This document shows positions 7,628-16,337 of a stretch of 64,000 bases of DNA, piece by piece. The translations under genes were made by a program, and so were the position numbers. Source of the stretch: Bacteroidales bacterium (lineage in GTDB: Bacteria; Bacteroidota; Bacteroidia; Bacteroidales; UBA932); assembly GCA_017535125.1 (NCBI GenBank), contig JAFXUS010000018.1:23473-87472 (forward strand), written 5' to 3'. Position 1 is the first letter of the stretch. Each line of letters opens with the position of its first letter. Under the pieces are notes generated by a model. That model did no database searches and was not told the origin of the DNA. It saw only the letters and a list, made by a program, of their open reading frames with translations.

Positions 7628-9001
7628 ATGGAAGAACTGTATGCCAAATACTTAGCCTGCGGCGGCCGCGTGACGACCGACAGCCGGGCCATCCGGGGCG
7701 GGGAGATCTTCTTCGCCCTCCGGGGAGAGAATTTCGACGGCAACAACTATGCGCTGAAGGCGCTCGAGGCAGGTGCCGCCTGGGCGGTCATCAACGAGGA
7801 CGCGGTAATTGATTTTTCGTCATTCGCCGACCCCGATCGGCGAATCTCCGGCGAATCTCGTTTGATCCGTGTCGCCGACCCGCTCACGACCCTGCGCGAC
7901 CTCGCTGTCTGGCATCGCACGCACGTGCGAGGCGGCCAACTGCCCGTGCTCGGCCTGACCGGCACCAACGGCAAGACCACCACCAAGAACCTCATCGCCG
8001 CCGTGCTGGCGAAGAAATACCGCGTCACGGCCACGCAGGGCAATCTCAACAACGATATCGGCGTACCGCTCTCGCTGCTGTCCATCACCCCCGAGACGGA
8101 AATCGCCGTCATCGAGATGGGCGCCAACCATCCCGACGACATCGCCAAACTCGTCCAGGTCAGCCGCCCGGACTACGGCCTCATCACCAACGTCGGCCGC
8201 GCACACCTGCTGGGCTTCGGCTCCTTCGAAGGCGTCAAAGCCGCCAAGGGCGAGCTCTACAACTGGCTCGGCAGCCACCGCGGATCGCTCATCTTCCTGA
8301 ATGAAGACGACGCCGACCTGCGGGAAATGGCGGCCAAACAGCCCTGCCACACCTTCGGATACGGCATCAACTACCAGCATGCCGTAATTCTGCCGGCCAC
8401 GCCGGAAGAGCCGTTCCTGCGCATCAAATTGGGTGACGACCTCGTCCAGACGCACCTGGTCGGCGCCTACAACGCCACCAACGTGCTCGCTGCCCTGGCA
8501 GTTGGCAAGTATTTCGGCGTCGCGCGTGCCGACGCCATCGCCGCCGTCGCGGAATTCGTGCCGGACAACAACCGCTCGCAGATGGTCCGCACTGCGGCCA
8601 ACACCCTCATCGTGGATGCTTACAACGCGAATCCGTCCTCGATGCGAGCCGCGCTGGACAACTTCAGCCACGTCGAAGCCACACACAAAGTCGCCCTGCT
8701 CGGCGACATGCGTGAACTGGGCGCCGAATCCGTCGCGGAGCACATCAAGATCCTGGAACAGCTGCGGTCAGCGAACCTGGACGCCTGCCTGGTCGGCGAA
8801 GAATTCCAGAAAGCCCTGGCGGCTTCGTCATTCGCCGGCACCGACAACTCGTCATTCACCGGCACCGACCGGCGAATCTCCTGGTTCCCGACCGCCGACG
8901 CGCTCACTGAGCATCTCAAACAACATCCTGTCAAGGATACTGTCATCCTCATCAAGGGTTCCCACAGTATCTCAATGGAGAAGGTCGTTCCAGTGCTATA
9001 A
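7628..9001 (+). CDS. murF: UDP-MurNAc-tripeptide--D-Ala-D-Ala ligase, with two repeat-derived insertions
   Basis: Adds D-Ala-D-Ala to the UDP-MurNAc tripeptide in the last cytoplasmic step of peptidoglycan precursor synthesis. The 457-residue protein has the N-terminal uridine-binding domain (TTDSRAIRGGEIFFALRGENFDG), the Mur ligase P-loop LTGTNGKTTTKNL near residue 115, EMGANHPDDI near 172, and the C-terminal domain with DAYNANPSSM near 331. Two segments look foreign: residues 64-78 and 400-418 both read SSF(A)..DRRIS and are encoded by copies of a palindromic DNA element (see separate entries). Removing them rejoins normal-looking MurF sequence, so the enzyme is probably still active. Its stop overlaps the convergent downstream gene by 6 bases. 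Confidence 0.95.
   Translation: MEELYAKYLACGGRVTTDSRAIRGGEIFFALRGENFDGNNYALKALEAGAAWAVINEDAVIDFSSFADPDRRISGESRLIRVADPLTTLRDLAVWHRTHVRGGQLPVLGLTGTNGKTTTKNLIAAVLAKKYRVTATQGNLNNDIGVPLSLLSITPETEIAVIEMGANHPDDIAKLVQVSRPDYGLITNVGRAHLLGFGSFEGVKAAKGELYNWLGSHRGSLIFLNEDDADLREMAAKQPCHTFGYGINYQHAVILPATPEEPFLRIKLGDDLVQTHLVGAYNATNVLAALAVGKYFGVARADAIAAVAEFVPDNNRSQMVRTAANTLIVDAYNANPSSMRAALDNFSHVEATHKVALLGDMRELGAESVAEHIKILEQLRSANLDACLVGEEFQKALAASSFAGTDNSSFTGTDRRISWFPTADALTEHLKQHPVKDTVILIKGSHSISMEKVVPVL
7819..7849 (+). repeat. Palindromic element inside murF, insertion 1
   Basis: GTCATTC begins a 9-bp perfect stem (ATTCGCCGA at 7822-7830 with TCGGCGAAT at 7837-7845), ending in CTCC. The boundary words GTCATTC and GAATCTC are the same as in the intergenic repeat at 2751-2776. 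It is read in frame as SSFADPDRRIS. The arm GGCGAATCTC is repeated once more directly after, at 7850-7859. Confidence 0.75.
8827..8880 (+). repeat. Palindromic element inside murF, insertion 2 with tandem half-unit
   Basis: A 24-bp direct duplication places GTCATTCrCCGGCACCGAC at 8827 and again at 8851; the second copy continues to CCGGCGAATCTC at 8869-8880. ATTCGCCGG (8830-8838) pairs perfectly with CCGGCGAAT (8869-8877). The reading frame is the same as in insertion 1, giving SSFAGTDNSSFTGTDRRIS. Confidence 0.75.
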
Positions 9002-10582
9002 TCGGTAGCGATACTGAAGGCGGACCTCGGTCCGTCCTTCTTTTTTGGTAAGGTTCCAGGGGTACTGGACCGTTTCGAGGCGGAACCAGAGGCTGTGGTG
9101 GCGGGAGAGGTGCCAGGCGCCGTAGAGCGAGGCGTTCCAGCCGCGCCCATAGCGGGCCGGGACCGTGAACGCGCCCGGCGCATCGCGCTCATACACATAG
9201 ATCCGGTCGTCCCAGGCGTCCACCTTGAAGATGCCGCCGCGCAGGTAAACCCCCGCTTTCTCTGTCTTCCAGCCTGCTTCCACATACCAGTGCCAGGCGA
9301 ACTCGCGGCAGCGAACCGCGTCGTAGCGGGCGCTGAACAGCCAGGCGCCGCGTTCGACGGTCAGCACCGCGCGGCCTTCCAGACGCAGGGGAGCAGCATC
9401 CGCAGGCCGGTAGCGCGCCTGCAGGCGAAGTTCCGGACGCAGTGTCATACCCCGCCATTCCCGCTCCAGATGCCAGCGAAGCAGCGATTTGTACTGGGCT
9501 TCACCCGTGTCGGTCCGCCAGCCGGCATCCGCCGTCACGCCGAAGGCGGGGCCCTCATAGCCGGCGGCCGCGCCGCTGTAGCGCTTGTCTTCCCGCCCAT
9601 ACCAGCGGCCGAGCAGACCGATGCGGTGGCCGTATTCAGGAACGTAGTACGCACCCGCCTGCGCCATGAATTTTCCGCTGTACAGCAGGGCGGCTTCGCC
9701 GAAGAGGCTCCAGTCCGGCCGCGCCACGCGCGCCTCCAGCGAAGCGCCTTCTGAGGTCGCCGTCACACCCGCAGTCGCCGAACGCCAGGTCCGCGTCAGG
9801 TTGAAGATCGGCAGATTTCCCGACAGGGAATATGCCGCCGACAGCTTCCAGGGGCCGAAATGCCAGTCCGTCGCCACGCCCAGCAGGGTGGCGCCGTAAG
9901 AGCCGGTGGGGGAGAAGCCCGTCCCGTTTTTGCGGAAAGCGCTGAGCGTGCCGAAGCCGCTCAGCTGGAATCCGCTCCATTGCAGCAGGCCCTGCCCGAA
10001 CCGGGCGTTGAAATGCCCCACGATCAACTGCCCCAGCGCCCGGCGGCCATAGTAGGCCGCGCTCAGCGTGGGAAAGCCGACGGCCGGATCCGAGAGGGTA
10101 TTGCGTACGGACACGAACGCCGCCGCCCGCTCACCCAGCACCGCCTCGTATTTGGCGCCGCCAGCAGCACTCCCGTCCGCCCGGAGCGCGCCCCGCAGCG
10201 TAAGCGTCTGCCCGAAGCGCAGGTCCTCCCGGTGACCGGGCGGAGCATCCCGGACGCCCAGGACGGCGAATTCCTTCAGCGCTTCCACGAAAGCGGCAGG
10301 AAAACCGTCCACGAGCGACAGCTCGGTCCAGGACAGGATGTCTCCCGTCCGGGCGCGGTAATCCAACAGGGATGCGACCTGGTACGGGGTCAGCAGACCT
10401 GTGGAGAGCAGCCGGCTGCGGCCGGCTATGTTGAGATCGACTGGGTGTGCCGCCAGGGACTGGTAGCGTTGCACTTCGTCTTCGGAGAGTTCTTCGACGC
10501 AGGACGCGCCGGTAAGCGTCAGAAGGGCTTGCTGAAAGCCCCCCGGCCCGGAAAGGGCCAACAAGATCAGGAGACTTTTCAT
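8996..10582 (-). CDS. Helix-hairpin-helix outer-membrane beta-barrel-like protein
   Basis: A 528-residue exported protein. The ATG at 10580-10582 gives a short signal peptide (MKSLLILLALSG); an upstream in-frame start would add a non-signal N-terminus. After it comes a ComEA-like tandem helix-hairpin-helix region (about residues 35-120: DLNIAGRSRLL, TPYQVASLLDYRARTGDILSWTEL, VDGFPAAFVEAL). The remaining 400 residues alternate aromatic and glycine-rich strands (for example AAYYGRRALGQLIVGHFNARFGQGLLQWSGF) ending in the aromatic strand LQYRYRL, as expected for an outer-membrane beta barrel. Bacteroidota encode such HhH-barrel proteins; their function is not known to me. It converges on murF. 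Confidence 0.75.
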   Translation of the reverse strand: MKSLLILLALSGPGGFQQALLTLTGASCVEELSEDEVQRYQSLAAHPVDLNIAGRSRLLSTGLLTPYQVASLLDYRARTGDILSWTELSLVDGFPAAFVEALKEFAVLGVRDAPPGHREDLRFGQTLTLRGALRADGSAAGGAKYEAVLGERAAAFVSVRNTLSDPAVGFPTLSAAYYGRRALGQLIVGHFNARFGQGLLQWSGFQLSGFGTLSAFRKNGTGFSPTGSYGATLLGVATDWHFGPWKLSAAYSLSGNLPIFNLTRTWRSATAGVTATSEGASLEARVARPDWSLFGEAALLYSGKFMAQAGAYYVPEYGHRIGLLGRWYGREDKRYSGAAAGYEGPAFGVTADAGWRTDTGEAQYKSLLRWHLEREWRGMTLRPELRLQARYRPADAAPLRLEGRAVLTVERGAWLFSARYDAVRCREFAWHWYVEAGWKTEKAGVYLRGGIFKVDAWDDRIYVYERDAPGAFTVPARYGRGWNASLYGAWHLSRHHSLWFRLETVQYPWNLTKKEGRTEVRLQYRYRL

Positions 10583-10623
10583 AGCATTATGCAGTTTCTT
10601 CCCAAATTTAGAAATTATTTTCG

Positions 10624-10631
10624 TAAATTCG
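10624..10631 (+). promoter_or_regulatory. -7 box of hpt-adk promoter
   Basis: TAAATTCG, a one-base variant of TAnnTTTG, lies 24 bases before the ATG of the HPRT-Adk gene in a 73-bp divergent gap. Confidence 0.4.
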
Positions 10632-10655
10632 GGCATTCAAAGAAACATCCCCAAT

Positions 10656-11789
10656 ATGAAGGACGAAAAAATCCAGATTCACGACAAGACCTTCAGGCCT
10701 TATATCCGCCACGAGCGCATCATGGACGCCATCGACACCGTGGCCCGGGAGATCAATTCCGACTTTCGCGGCTGCACCGACGTCCCTGTCATCCTGTGCG
10801 TGCTGAACGGATCCATCCCGTTCACGGGCGAACTGCTGCAGCGGATCGACTTCCCCTGCCAGCTCATTTCCATCAAGCTGTCCTCCTACCAGGGCACCAA
10901 GTCCACGGGCACCGTCCTGAACGTGATGGGCCTGACCTCCAGCGTACGCGGCAGGCGCGTGATCATCTGCGAGGACATCGTGGACACCGGCAACACCATC
11001 GTCGCCCTCAAGGAAATGCTCCTGGACAAGGAAGGCGCCGCCGAGGTGCGCATCGCAACGATGCTCCTCAAGCCGGAAGTCTATGACAAACCGGTCAAGC
11101 TGGATTACGTGGGCATGGAGATCCCCAACGCCTTCATCGTCGGCTTTGGACTCGACTACAACGAGCTCGGCCGCAACATCAGAGACATCTACGTTATTGA
11201 CGAACAACCCATGAAGTATTACATCCTCTTCGGCCCTCCGGGTGCCGGCAAGGGCACCCACGCCGGTGCCATCGCCCAGAAGTACAACCTCAAGCACATC
11301 TCCACCGGAGAGCTGCTCCGCGCCGAGATCGCCGCGGGCACCGAGCTCGGCAAGCAGGCCAAGACCCTCATCGACGCCGGCGCCCTCGTGCCCGACTCCG
11401 TGGTGGAAGGCATGATCGAATCCGCCTTCGACACCGTCAAGGGCGTGGACGGCTTCCTGCTGGACGGCTTCCCACGCAACCTCGCGCAGGCGGCCGACCT
11501 GGACAAGATCCTGGAGAAGCGCGGCGAGAGCGTGACCGCCGTGGTCGGCCTGATGATCGACGACGACATGATCTTCCAGCGCATCCGCGGCCGCGCCATC
11601 ATCGAGGGCCGCGCCGACGACGCCTCCGACGAGACCATCGCCAACCGCATCAAGACCTACCACAGCCAGACCGAACCGCTGATCGACTACTACAAGAAAG
11701 CGGGCAAATACCACGAGGTGACCGTGAACGGCGGCACCATCGAGGAGAACCGCGGCCGCGTGCTGGCCATGATGGAGACCATCGCATAA
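10656..11789 (+). CDS. Fused hypoxanthine phosphoribosyltransferase-adenylate kinase
   Basis: A single 377-residue frame joins two purine enzymes. Residues 1-185 are an HPRT domain (VLCVLNGSIPFTGELL; PRPP loop VIICEDIVDTGNTIVAL near residue 105), which salvages hypoxanthine/guanine to IMP/GMP. Residues 186-377 are a short-type adenylate kinase (P-loop LFGPPGAGKGTHAG; LLDGFPRNLAQA; RGRAIIEGRADD in the lid), which interconverts AMP, ATP and ADP. The join is only a DEQP linker before MKYYILFGPPG, and that Met (11211) could be an internal start. In Bacteroides, as I recall, hpt, adk and obg are separate neighbours, so the fusion follows from loss of the hpt stop. A sequencing or assembly error over the stop is possible but no frameshift is needed. 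Confidence 0.92.
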   Translation: MKDEKIQIHDKTFRPYIRHERIMDAIDTVAREINSDFRGCTDVPVILCVLNGSIPFTGELLQRIDFPCQLISIKLSSYQGTKSTGTVLNVMGLTSSVRGRRVIICEDIVDTGNTIVALKEMLLDKEGAAEVRIATMLLKPEVYDKPVKLDYVGMEIPNAFIVGFGLDYNELGRNIRDIYVIDEQPMKYYILFGPPGAGKGTHAGAIAQKYNLKHISTGELLRAEIAAGTELGKQAKTLIDAGALVPDSVVEGMIESAFDTVKGVDGFLLDGFPRNLAQAADLDKILEKRGESVTAVVGLMIDDDMIFQRIRGRAIIEGRADDASDETIANRIKTYHSQTEPLIDYYKKAGKYHEVTVNGGTIEENRGRVLAMMETIA

Positions 11790-12430
11790 TGGCCGACAAC
11801 TACCTGGAGAAGCGTTACGAGGAGGTGTTCGGCAAGGACGCCGGGCACAGGCGTGCCCCGCAGCGTCCCTCGCTGGACACGCTCCTGCTTCATAACCGCA
11901 GCTACCGCGGCTTCGACAAGGACTATGTCGTACACCGGCGCCAACTGGATGCGATGATCGCCGTCAACACCAAGGTCGCCTCAAGCGTAAACATGCAGCG
12001 GCTCCGTTTCCGGGCCGTTGTCAAGGGGCCGGAGGCTGACCGGGTCAACAAGCACATCCGGATGGGGAGGGGACTGCCGCACCTGCAGCTGCCCTTCCCC
12101 GGCCGGGAACCCGAAGCTTTCATCGTCGTTTGCTCCACTGCGGCGGAGAATCCGGGTATCGACATCGATCTCGGCATCTCCGTTCAGAGCATGCTCCTTA
12201 AGGCCGTGGAGATGGGCCTGGGAGGCCTCATCATCCGCAATTTCGACCGTGAGCCGGTCCGCGAGGCCCTGGCCCTTCCGTATGAACCGATCTGTGTCGT
12301 GGCCGTCGGCAAGCCTGCCGAGCAGATCCAACTCGTGGATGCCCGCGAAGGCGACGACCTGTCCTACTACCGTCGCGACGGCATCCACTATGTTCCCAAG
12401 TTAACTGCAAAAGACCTTACGATAGAATGA
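11789..12430 (+). CDS. Nitroreductase family protein
   Basis: A 213-residue FMN-dependent nitroreductase-fold protein. The SLDTLLLHNRSYRGF opening with an RSyR motif, the central SVQSMLLKAVEMGLGGLIIRNF helix and the C-terminal VVAVGKPAE segment are typical of small Bacteroidota nitroreductases. The ATG overlaps the fused adk stop by one base, and the stop overlaps the next ATG by four, so it is translated as part of one operon. The natural substrate is unknown. Confidence 0.85.
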   Translation: MADNYLEKRYEEVFGKDAGHRRAPQRPSLDTLLLHNRSYRGFDKDYVVHRRQLDAMIAVNTKVASSVNMQRLRFRAVVKGPEADRVNKHIRMGRGLPHLQLPFPGREPEAFIVVCSTAAENPGIDIDLGISVQSMLLKAVEMGLGGLIIRNFDREPVREALALPYEPICVVAVGKPAEQIQLVDAREGDDLSYYRRDGIHYVPKLTAKDLTIE

Positions 12431-14124
12431 ATTCAGGCACCCTGTTGATCGTTTTTAAACTGCTGGGATCGATCGCTCTGCTCATGTACGGCATGAAGGT
12501 GATGAGCGAAGCGCTCCAGAAAATGGCAGGCCCCCAGTTGCGCCACGTCCTGGGCGCCATGACCACCAACCGCTTCACCGGCGTCATGACAGGCATGCTC
12601 GTCTGCGTGGCCGTCCAGTCGTCCGCCGCCACCACCGTCATGACGGTCTCCTTCGTGAACGCCGCCCTGCTGACCCTGGCCCAGGCCATATCGGTGATCA
12701 TGGGTGCCAACATCGGCACCACGCTCTCTGCCTGGATCATGTCCGCCGGTTTCTCCTTCAACATCGCCAACTTCGTCTGGCCGGTGTTCCTGGTCGCCGT
12801 CATCCTGATCCAGTTCAAGAAACACCGCTACCTGGGCGATTTCCTGTTCGGTCTGTCCTTCATGTTCTTCGCGCTCGGCACGCTCAACGCCACCGGACGC
12901 GAAATGGACCTCGCCAGCAACGAGCAGGTGGTCAATTTCTTCTCTTCCTTCGATTCCGGCAGCTATCTCACGATCCTGGTCTTCCTGGTCATCGGCGCCG
13001 TCCTGACCTGCATCGCGCAGTCGTCCGCCGCCCTGATGGCCATCACCATGGTGCTCTGCACCACCGGCGTGCTCACGATCTACCAGGGTGTCGCCCTGGT
13101 GATGGGCGAGAACATCGGCACCACCCTGACCGCCAACCTGGCGGCACTCTCCGCCAATACGCAGGCCCGCCGCGCCGCCCTGGCCCACCTGGTGTTCAAC
13201 GTCTTCGGCGTGTGCTGGGTGCTCTGCATCTTCTATCCCTTCGTCCGCACCGCCTGCCGCCTGGCCGGCGTGGATGCGGATGCCGGCGTGGAGAACCCCG
13301 AGCGGCTGACCTTCGTGCTGGCCACCTTCCACACCATGTTCAATGTGACCAACACGCTGATTCTCATCTGGTTCATTCCGCAGATCGAGAAGCTGGTCAG
13401 CAAGCTGATCCCGCAGAAGGTCGCCGAAGACGAGTTCCGGCTCCAGTTCATCTCCAGCGGTATCATGAAGACACCGGAAATCTCCGTCTTCCAGGCCCAG
13501 AAGGAGATCGAACTCTTCGCTGACCGCATGCGCCGTGTCGTGGACATGGTCGAAGAACTGACCGCCCCCCAGGATGACGAGAAGTTCCAGGCCATCTACG
13601 ACCGCATCGCGAAATACGAGCAGATCAGCGACAACATGGACAACGAGATCGGCAAGTACCTCGGCCAGGTCAGCAACGCGCACCTGTCCGATGAGACCAA
13701 GCAGTCGATCCGTGCCATGATCCGCGAAATCGGCGAACTGGAGAGCATCGGTGACAGCTTCTTCAACCTCGCCCGCGCCCTGATGCGCCGCAAGAACCAG
13801 CAGGTCACCTTCTCCGACGCCCAGAATGCCGGCCTTGCCGAAATGTACAAACTCCTTGAGCAGAGCATGGACCAGATGGTCGTCGTGCTGCGCGGAGAAG
13901 CCGGCATCGAAGAATCCACGCGCCTCGAGATCGCCATCAACGACTGCCGCGACCGCCTGCGCGAGCAGAACGAGGGCGCGGTGGACGAGCACGACTACAG
14001 CTACGCCTGCAGCACCATCTTCATGGATCTGATCTCCGAGTGCGAGCAATGCGGCGACTACATCGTGAACGTCGTGGAAGCCAAGACAGGACAGAAAGTC
14101 GAGAAAGTCGAGAAAAAGGCCTGA
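12427..14124 (+). CDS. Na/Pi cotransporter family protein with PhoU-like domain
   Basis: A 565-residue inner-membrane protein of the PNaS (NptA/YjbB) family. Two inverted repeats carry the signature QSSAATT (about residue 60) and QSSAALMAIT (about residue 198), each followed by a GANIGTT or GENIGTT motif. Roughly eight hydrophobic segments span residues 1-330. The cytoplasmic C-terminal third (about 350-560) is helical and PhoU-like (IAKYEQISDNMDNEIGKYL, IGELESIGDSFFNLARAL). It probably moves phosphate with sodium, or exports it as YjbB does. A paralogue occurs at 61819-63546. Start overlaps the upstream stop by 4 bases. Confidence 0.9.
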   Translation: MNSGTLLIVFKLLGSIALLMYGMKVMSEALQKMAGPQLRHVLGAMTTNRFTGVMTGMLVCVAVQSSAATTVMTVSFVNAALLTLAQAISVIMGANIGTTLSAWIMSAGFSFNIANFVWPVFLVAVILIQFKKHRYLGDFLFGLSFMFFALGTLNATGREMDLASNEQVVNFFSSFDSGSYLTILVFLVIGAVLTCIAQSSAALMAITMVLCTTGVLTIYQGVALVMGENIGTTLTANLAALSANTQARRAALAHLVFNVFGVCWVLCIFYPFVRTACRLAGVDADAGVENPERLTFVLATFHTMFNVTNTLILIWFIPQIEKLVSKLIPQKVAEDEFRLQFISSGIMKTPEISVFQAQKEIELFADRMRRVVDMVEELTAPQDDEKFQAIYDRIAKYEQISDNMDNEIGKYLGQVSNAHLSDETKQSIRAMIREIGELESIGDSFFNLARALMRRKNQQVTFSDAQNAGLAEMYKLLEQSMDQMVVVLRGEAGIEESTRLEIAINDCRDRLREQNEGAVDEHDYSYACSTIFMDLISECEQCGDYIVNVVEAKTGQKVEKVEKKA

Positions 14125-14125
14125 C

Positions 14126-15316
14126 ATGCATTTCCTCCCCAAGACTTTGACGGCGCTGGCGCTGCTGACGGCGGGTGTGATGCTTTCCGCGCAGCCACTG
14201 GACCGCGCACACGTCAACCTCGGGGTACAGGGGCGCTACAGCCACGTGCTCAACGGTCAGGGGACCTATGAGAACCTGCTCAACACCTACGATTACGGCA
14301 TTTACGGCGCCACGCTGGGCGTTTCCACCCTCCCGGAAGATGGCGACTGGTATGCGTACGCCTGGAATTATCCCACCTACGGCATCGGCTTTTCCTTCGC
14401 CGACATGGGATCGCTTTCCTGCAAGAACAACTCCCGTTTCGGGGATGTCCTGAACCTGTACGGCTGGGCGGAATTCGACCTGCTGCGTACGCGCTCGTTC
14501 CGCATCGGACCGGTGCTGGAACTGGGTATTTCCTACACCGGCGACATCTACGACTATTACAGCAATCGCTACAACTGCTTTTTCGGCTCGCATCTGTTCG
14601 CCATGATCGGCGCCGGCCTGCGGGCGGAATGGCTGTTCACGCCGCATTGGTCGCTGCACGCGGGCGTGTACCTGACCCACCATTCCAACGGCATGCTCCG
14701 TTCGCCCAACCTCGGCATCAACGAACTGGCCGGCAGCGTGGGCCTGCGTTACTATTTTGCGCCGACGCGCTTTGACACGAAGCCCGCGGCCGCCCCGGAG
14801 AAGCCGGAATACCGGAAGGGCCTGCGCTGGACCGTTTTCGCCGCCGCAGGCGTGCACAGCTGCCCGACCGAGTGGAGCGGCATCTGGAATTCGGACGATC
14901 CCGCACGCATCGCTCCCGCGCGTTTCCGCGGCGTCGCCGGCGTGGAGCTGGACTGGCACTATTCGCGCATCTTCGCCACCGGCGTCGGGCTGGAAGCGAA
15001 TTATGCCGCCAACAACTATCGCGAAACGGACCAGATCCTGGAAGGACGCCAGGACCCGCGCGGCTATTCGCCGTGGCGCGTCGGCGTCTATCTGACGCAG
15101 GAATTCCGCTACCGGCAACTCTCCGCACACATCCAGTTCGGCGCCTATCTGTTCAAGCGCTGCGGGCTCACGGAGGATATCGGCGCAACCTTCCAGAAGA
15201 TCGGCGCACGCTACCATTTCCGCCGTGCAGGCGGCCTGTATCTGGGCCTGGACATGCGCGCGCACCAGTTCGACCGTTCCTACGCCCTCGAATGGTCGGT
15301 AGGATTTAATTTATAA
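14126..15316 (+). CDS. Acyloxyacyl hydrolase / PagL-like lipid A 3-O-deacylase family protein
   Basis: A 396-residue exported protein: signal peptide about residues 1-24 (ALALLTAGVMLSAQ), then an outer-membrane beta barrel. Residues near 190 read LTHHSNGMLRSPNLGINEL, matching the His-Ser catalytic motif of PagL, which removes the 3-O-acyl chain of lipid A. The length is about twice that of Proteobacterial PagL: a first barrel-like half ends at LRYYFAP, and a second half ends in YLGLDMRAHQFDRSYALEWSVGFNL without an HHS motif. It lies 1 base after the Na/Pi gene. Activity on the organism's own LPS is inferred. Confidence 0.75.
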   Translation: MHFLPKTLTALALLTAGVMLSAQPLDRAHVNLGVQGRYSHVLNGQGTYENLLNTYDYGIYGATLGVSTLPEDGDWYAYAWNYPTYGIGFSFADMGSLSCKNNSRFGDVLNLYGWAEFDLLRTRSFRIGPVLELGISYTGDIYDYYSNRYNCFFGSHLFAMIGAGLRAEWLFTPHWSLHAGVYLTHHSNGMLRSPNLGINELAGSVGLRYYFAPTRFDTKPAAAPEKPEYRKGLRWTVFAAAGVHSCPTEWSGIWNSDDPARIAPARFRGVAGVELDWHYSRIFATGVGLEANYAANNYRETDQILEGRQDPRGYSPWRVGVYLTQEFRYRQLSAHIQFGAYLFKRCGLTEDIGATFQKIGARYHFRRAGGLYLGLDMRAHQFDRSYALEWSVGFNL

Positions 15317-15327
15317 CGAGTAATTTG

Positions 15328-15335
15328 TAACTTTG
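15328..15335 (+). promoter_or_regulatory. -7 box of obgE promoter
   Basis: TAACTTTG ends eight bases before the obgE ATG, giving a very short or absent 5' leader. It allows obgE to be transcribed apart from the upstream operon. Confidence 0.55.
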
Positions 15336-15343
15336 CGACCGCA

Positions 15344-16336
15344 ATGGCAGAGAGCAACTTCATAGACTACGTCAAGATCTACTGCGCCTCCGGGCACGGG
15401 GGAGCGGGATCCGCACACCTGCACCGCGCCAAATACGTCCCCAAGGGTGGACCGGACGGCGGCGACGGCGGGCGCGGCGGACACATCATCCTGCGCGCCA
15501 ATCCCCAGTTCTGGACGCTGATCCATCTCAAATACCGCAAGAACATCCACGCCGAAGACGGCGAAAAAGGCGGCTCCGACCTGCGCACGGGCAAGAACGG
15601 CACCGACATCTACCTCGACGTGCCCATCGGCACCGTGGCCAAGAATGCGGAGACGGACGAGGTCCTCTTCGAGATGATGGAAGCGGGGGAGGAGCGCATC
15701 CTCTGCCGGGGCGGCAAGGGCGGCCTGGGCAACAACAATTTCAAGACGCCGACCCTGCAGACTCCGCGTTTCGCCCAGCCGGGCGAAGAAGGGGAGGAAG
15801 GCGTCTATATCCTGGAGCTCAAGCTGTTGGCGGACGTCGGCCTCGTCGGTTTCCCGAATGCGGGAAAATCCACGCTCCTGGCCACGATTACGGCCGCCAA
15901 GCCGAAGATCGCCTCCTATGCCTTCACCACGCTGGAGCCGAACCTGGGCATCGTGCGCTACTACGACGACAAGTCGTTCGTGATGGCAGACATCCCCGGC
16001 ATCATCGAGGGTGCCCACGAGGGCAAGGGCATCGGCATCCGCTTCCTGCGCCACATCGAGCGCAACTCCGTGCTGCTCTTCATGGTGAGCGTGGAAGAGG
16101 AAGACATCGCCGCCGCATACAAGACGCTCCTCGCGGAGCTCAAACTCTATAATCCGGAACTGCTGACCAAGCAGCGGGTGCTGGCCATCACGAAATGCGA
16201 CCTGATCGACGCCGACCTGGAGAAGATGATCAAGCCGCACCTGCCCCGCAAGATCCCTTGCGTGTTCATTTCCTCCAGCACCGGCGAGGGGCTGCAGGAG
16301 CTCAAGGATACGCTCTGGAAGGCCCTGCAGGCCTAG
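15344..16336 (+). CDS. obgE: GTPase Obg
   Basis: Essential ribosome-associated GTPase acting in 50S assembly and the stringent response. The 330-residue protein starts with the glycine-rich Obg fold (KGGPDGGDGGRGG near residue 32; CRGGKGGLGNNNFKTPTLQTPRFAQPGEEGEE near 125) and continues with the G domain: G1 GFPNAGKST near 168, G3 ADIPGIIEGAHEGKGIG near 213, G4 TKCDL near 286. No C-terminal OCT domain is present, as is usual for short Obg. It overlaps nothing and meets the lipid kinase gene tail-to-tail with a one-base gap. Confidence 0.97.
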   Translation: MAESNFIDYVKIYCASGHGGAGSAHLHRAKYVPKGGPDGGDGGRGGHIILRANPQFWTLIHLKYRKNIHAEDGEKGGSDLRTGKNGTDIYLDVPIGTVAKNAETDEVLFEMMEAGEERILCRGGKGGLGNNNFKTPTLQTPRFAQPGEEGEEGVYILELKLLADVGLVGFPNAGKSTLLATITAAKPKIASYAFTTLEPNLGIVRYYDDKSFVMADIPGIIEGAHEGKGIGIRFLRHIERNSVLLFMVSVEEEDIAAAYKTLLAELKLYNPELLTKQRVLAITKCDLIDADLEKMIKPHLPRKIPCVFISSSTGEGLQELKDTLWKALQA

Positions 16337-16337
16337 T

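Noticed and set aside
12433..14217. A 594-residue open frame opposite the first Na/Pi gene
   Set aside because: Composition is Asp/His/Gly-rich antisense of a membrane protein; the plus strand has complete family motifs.
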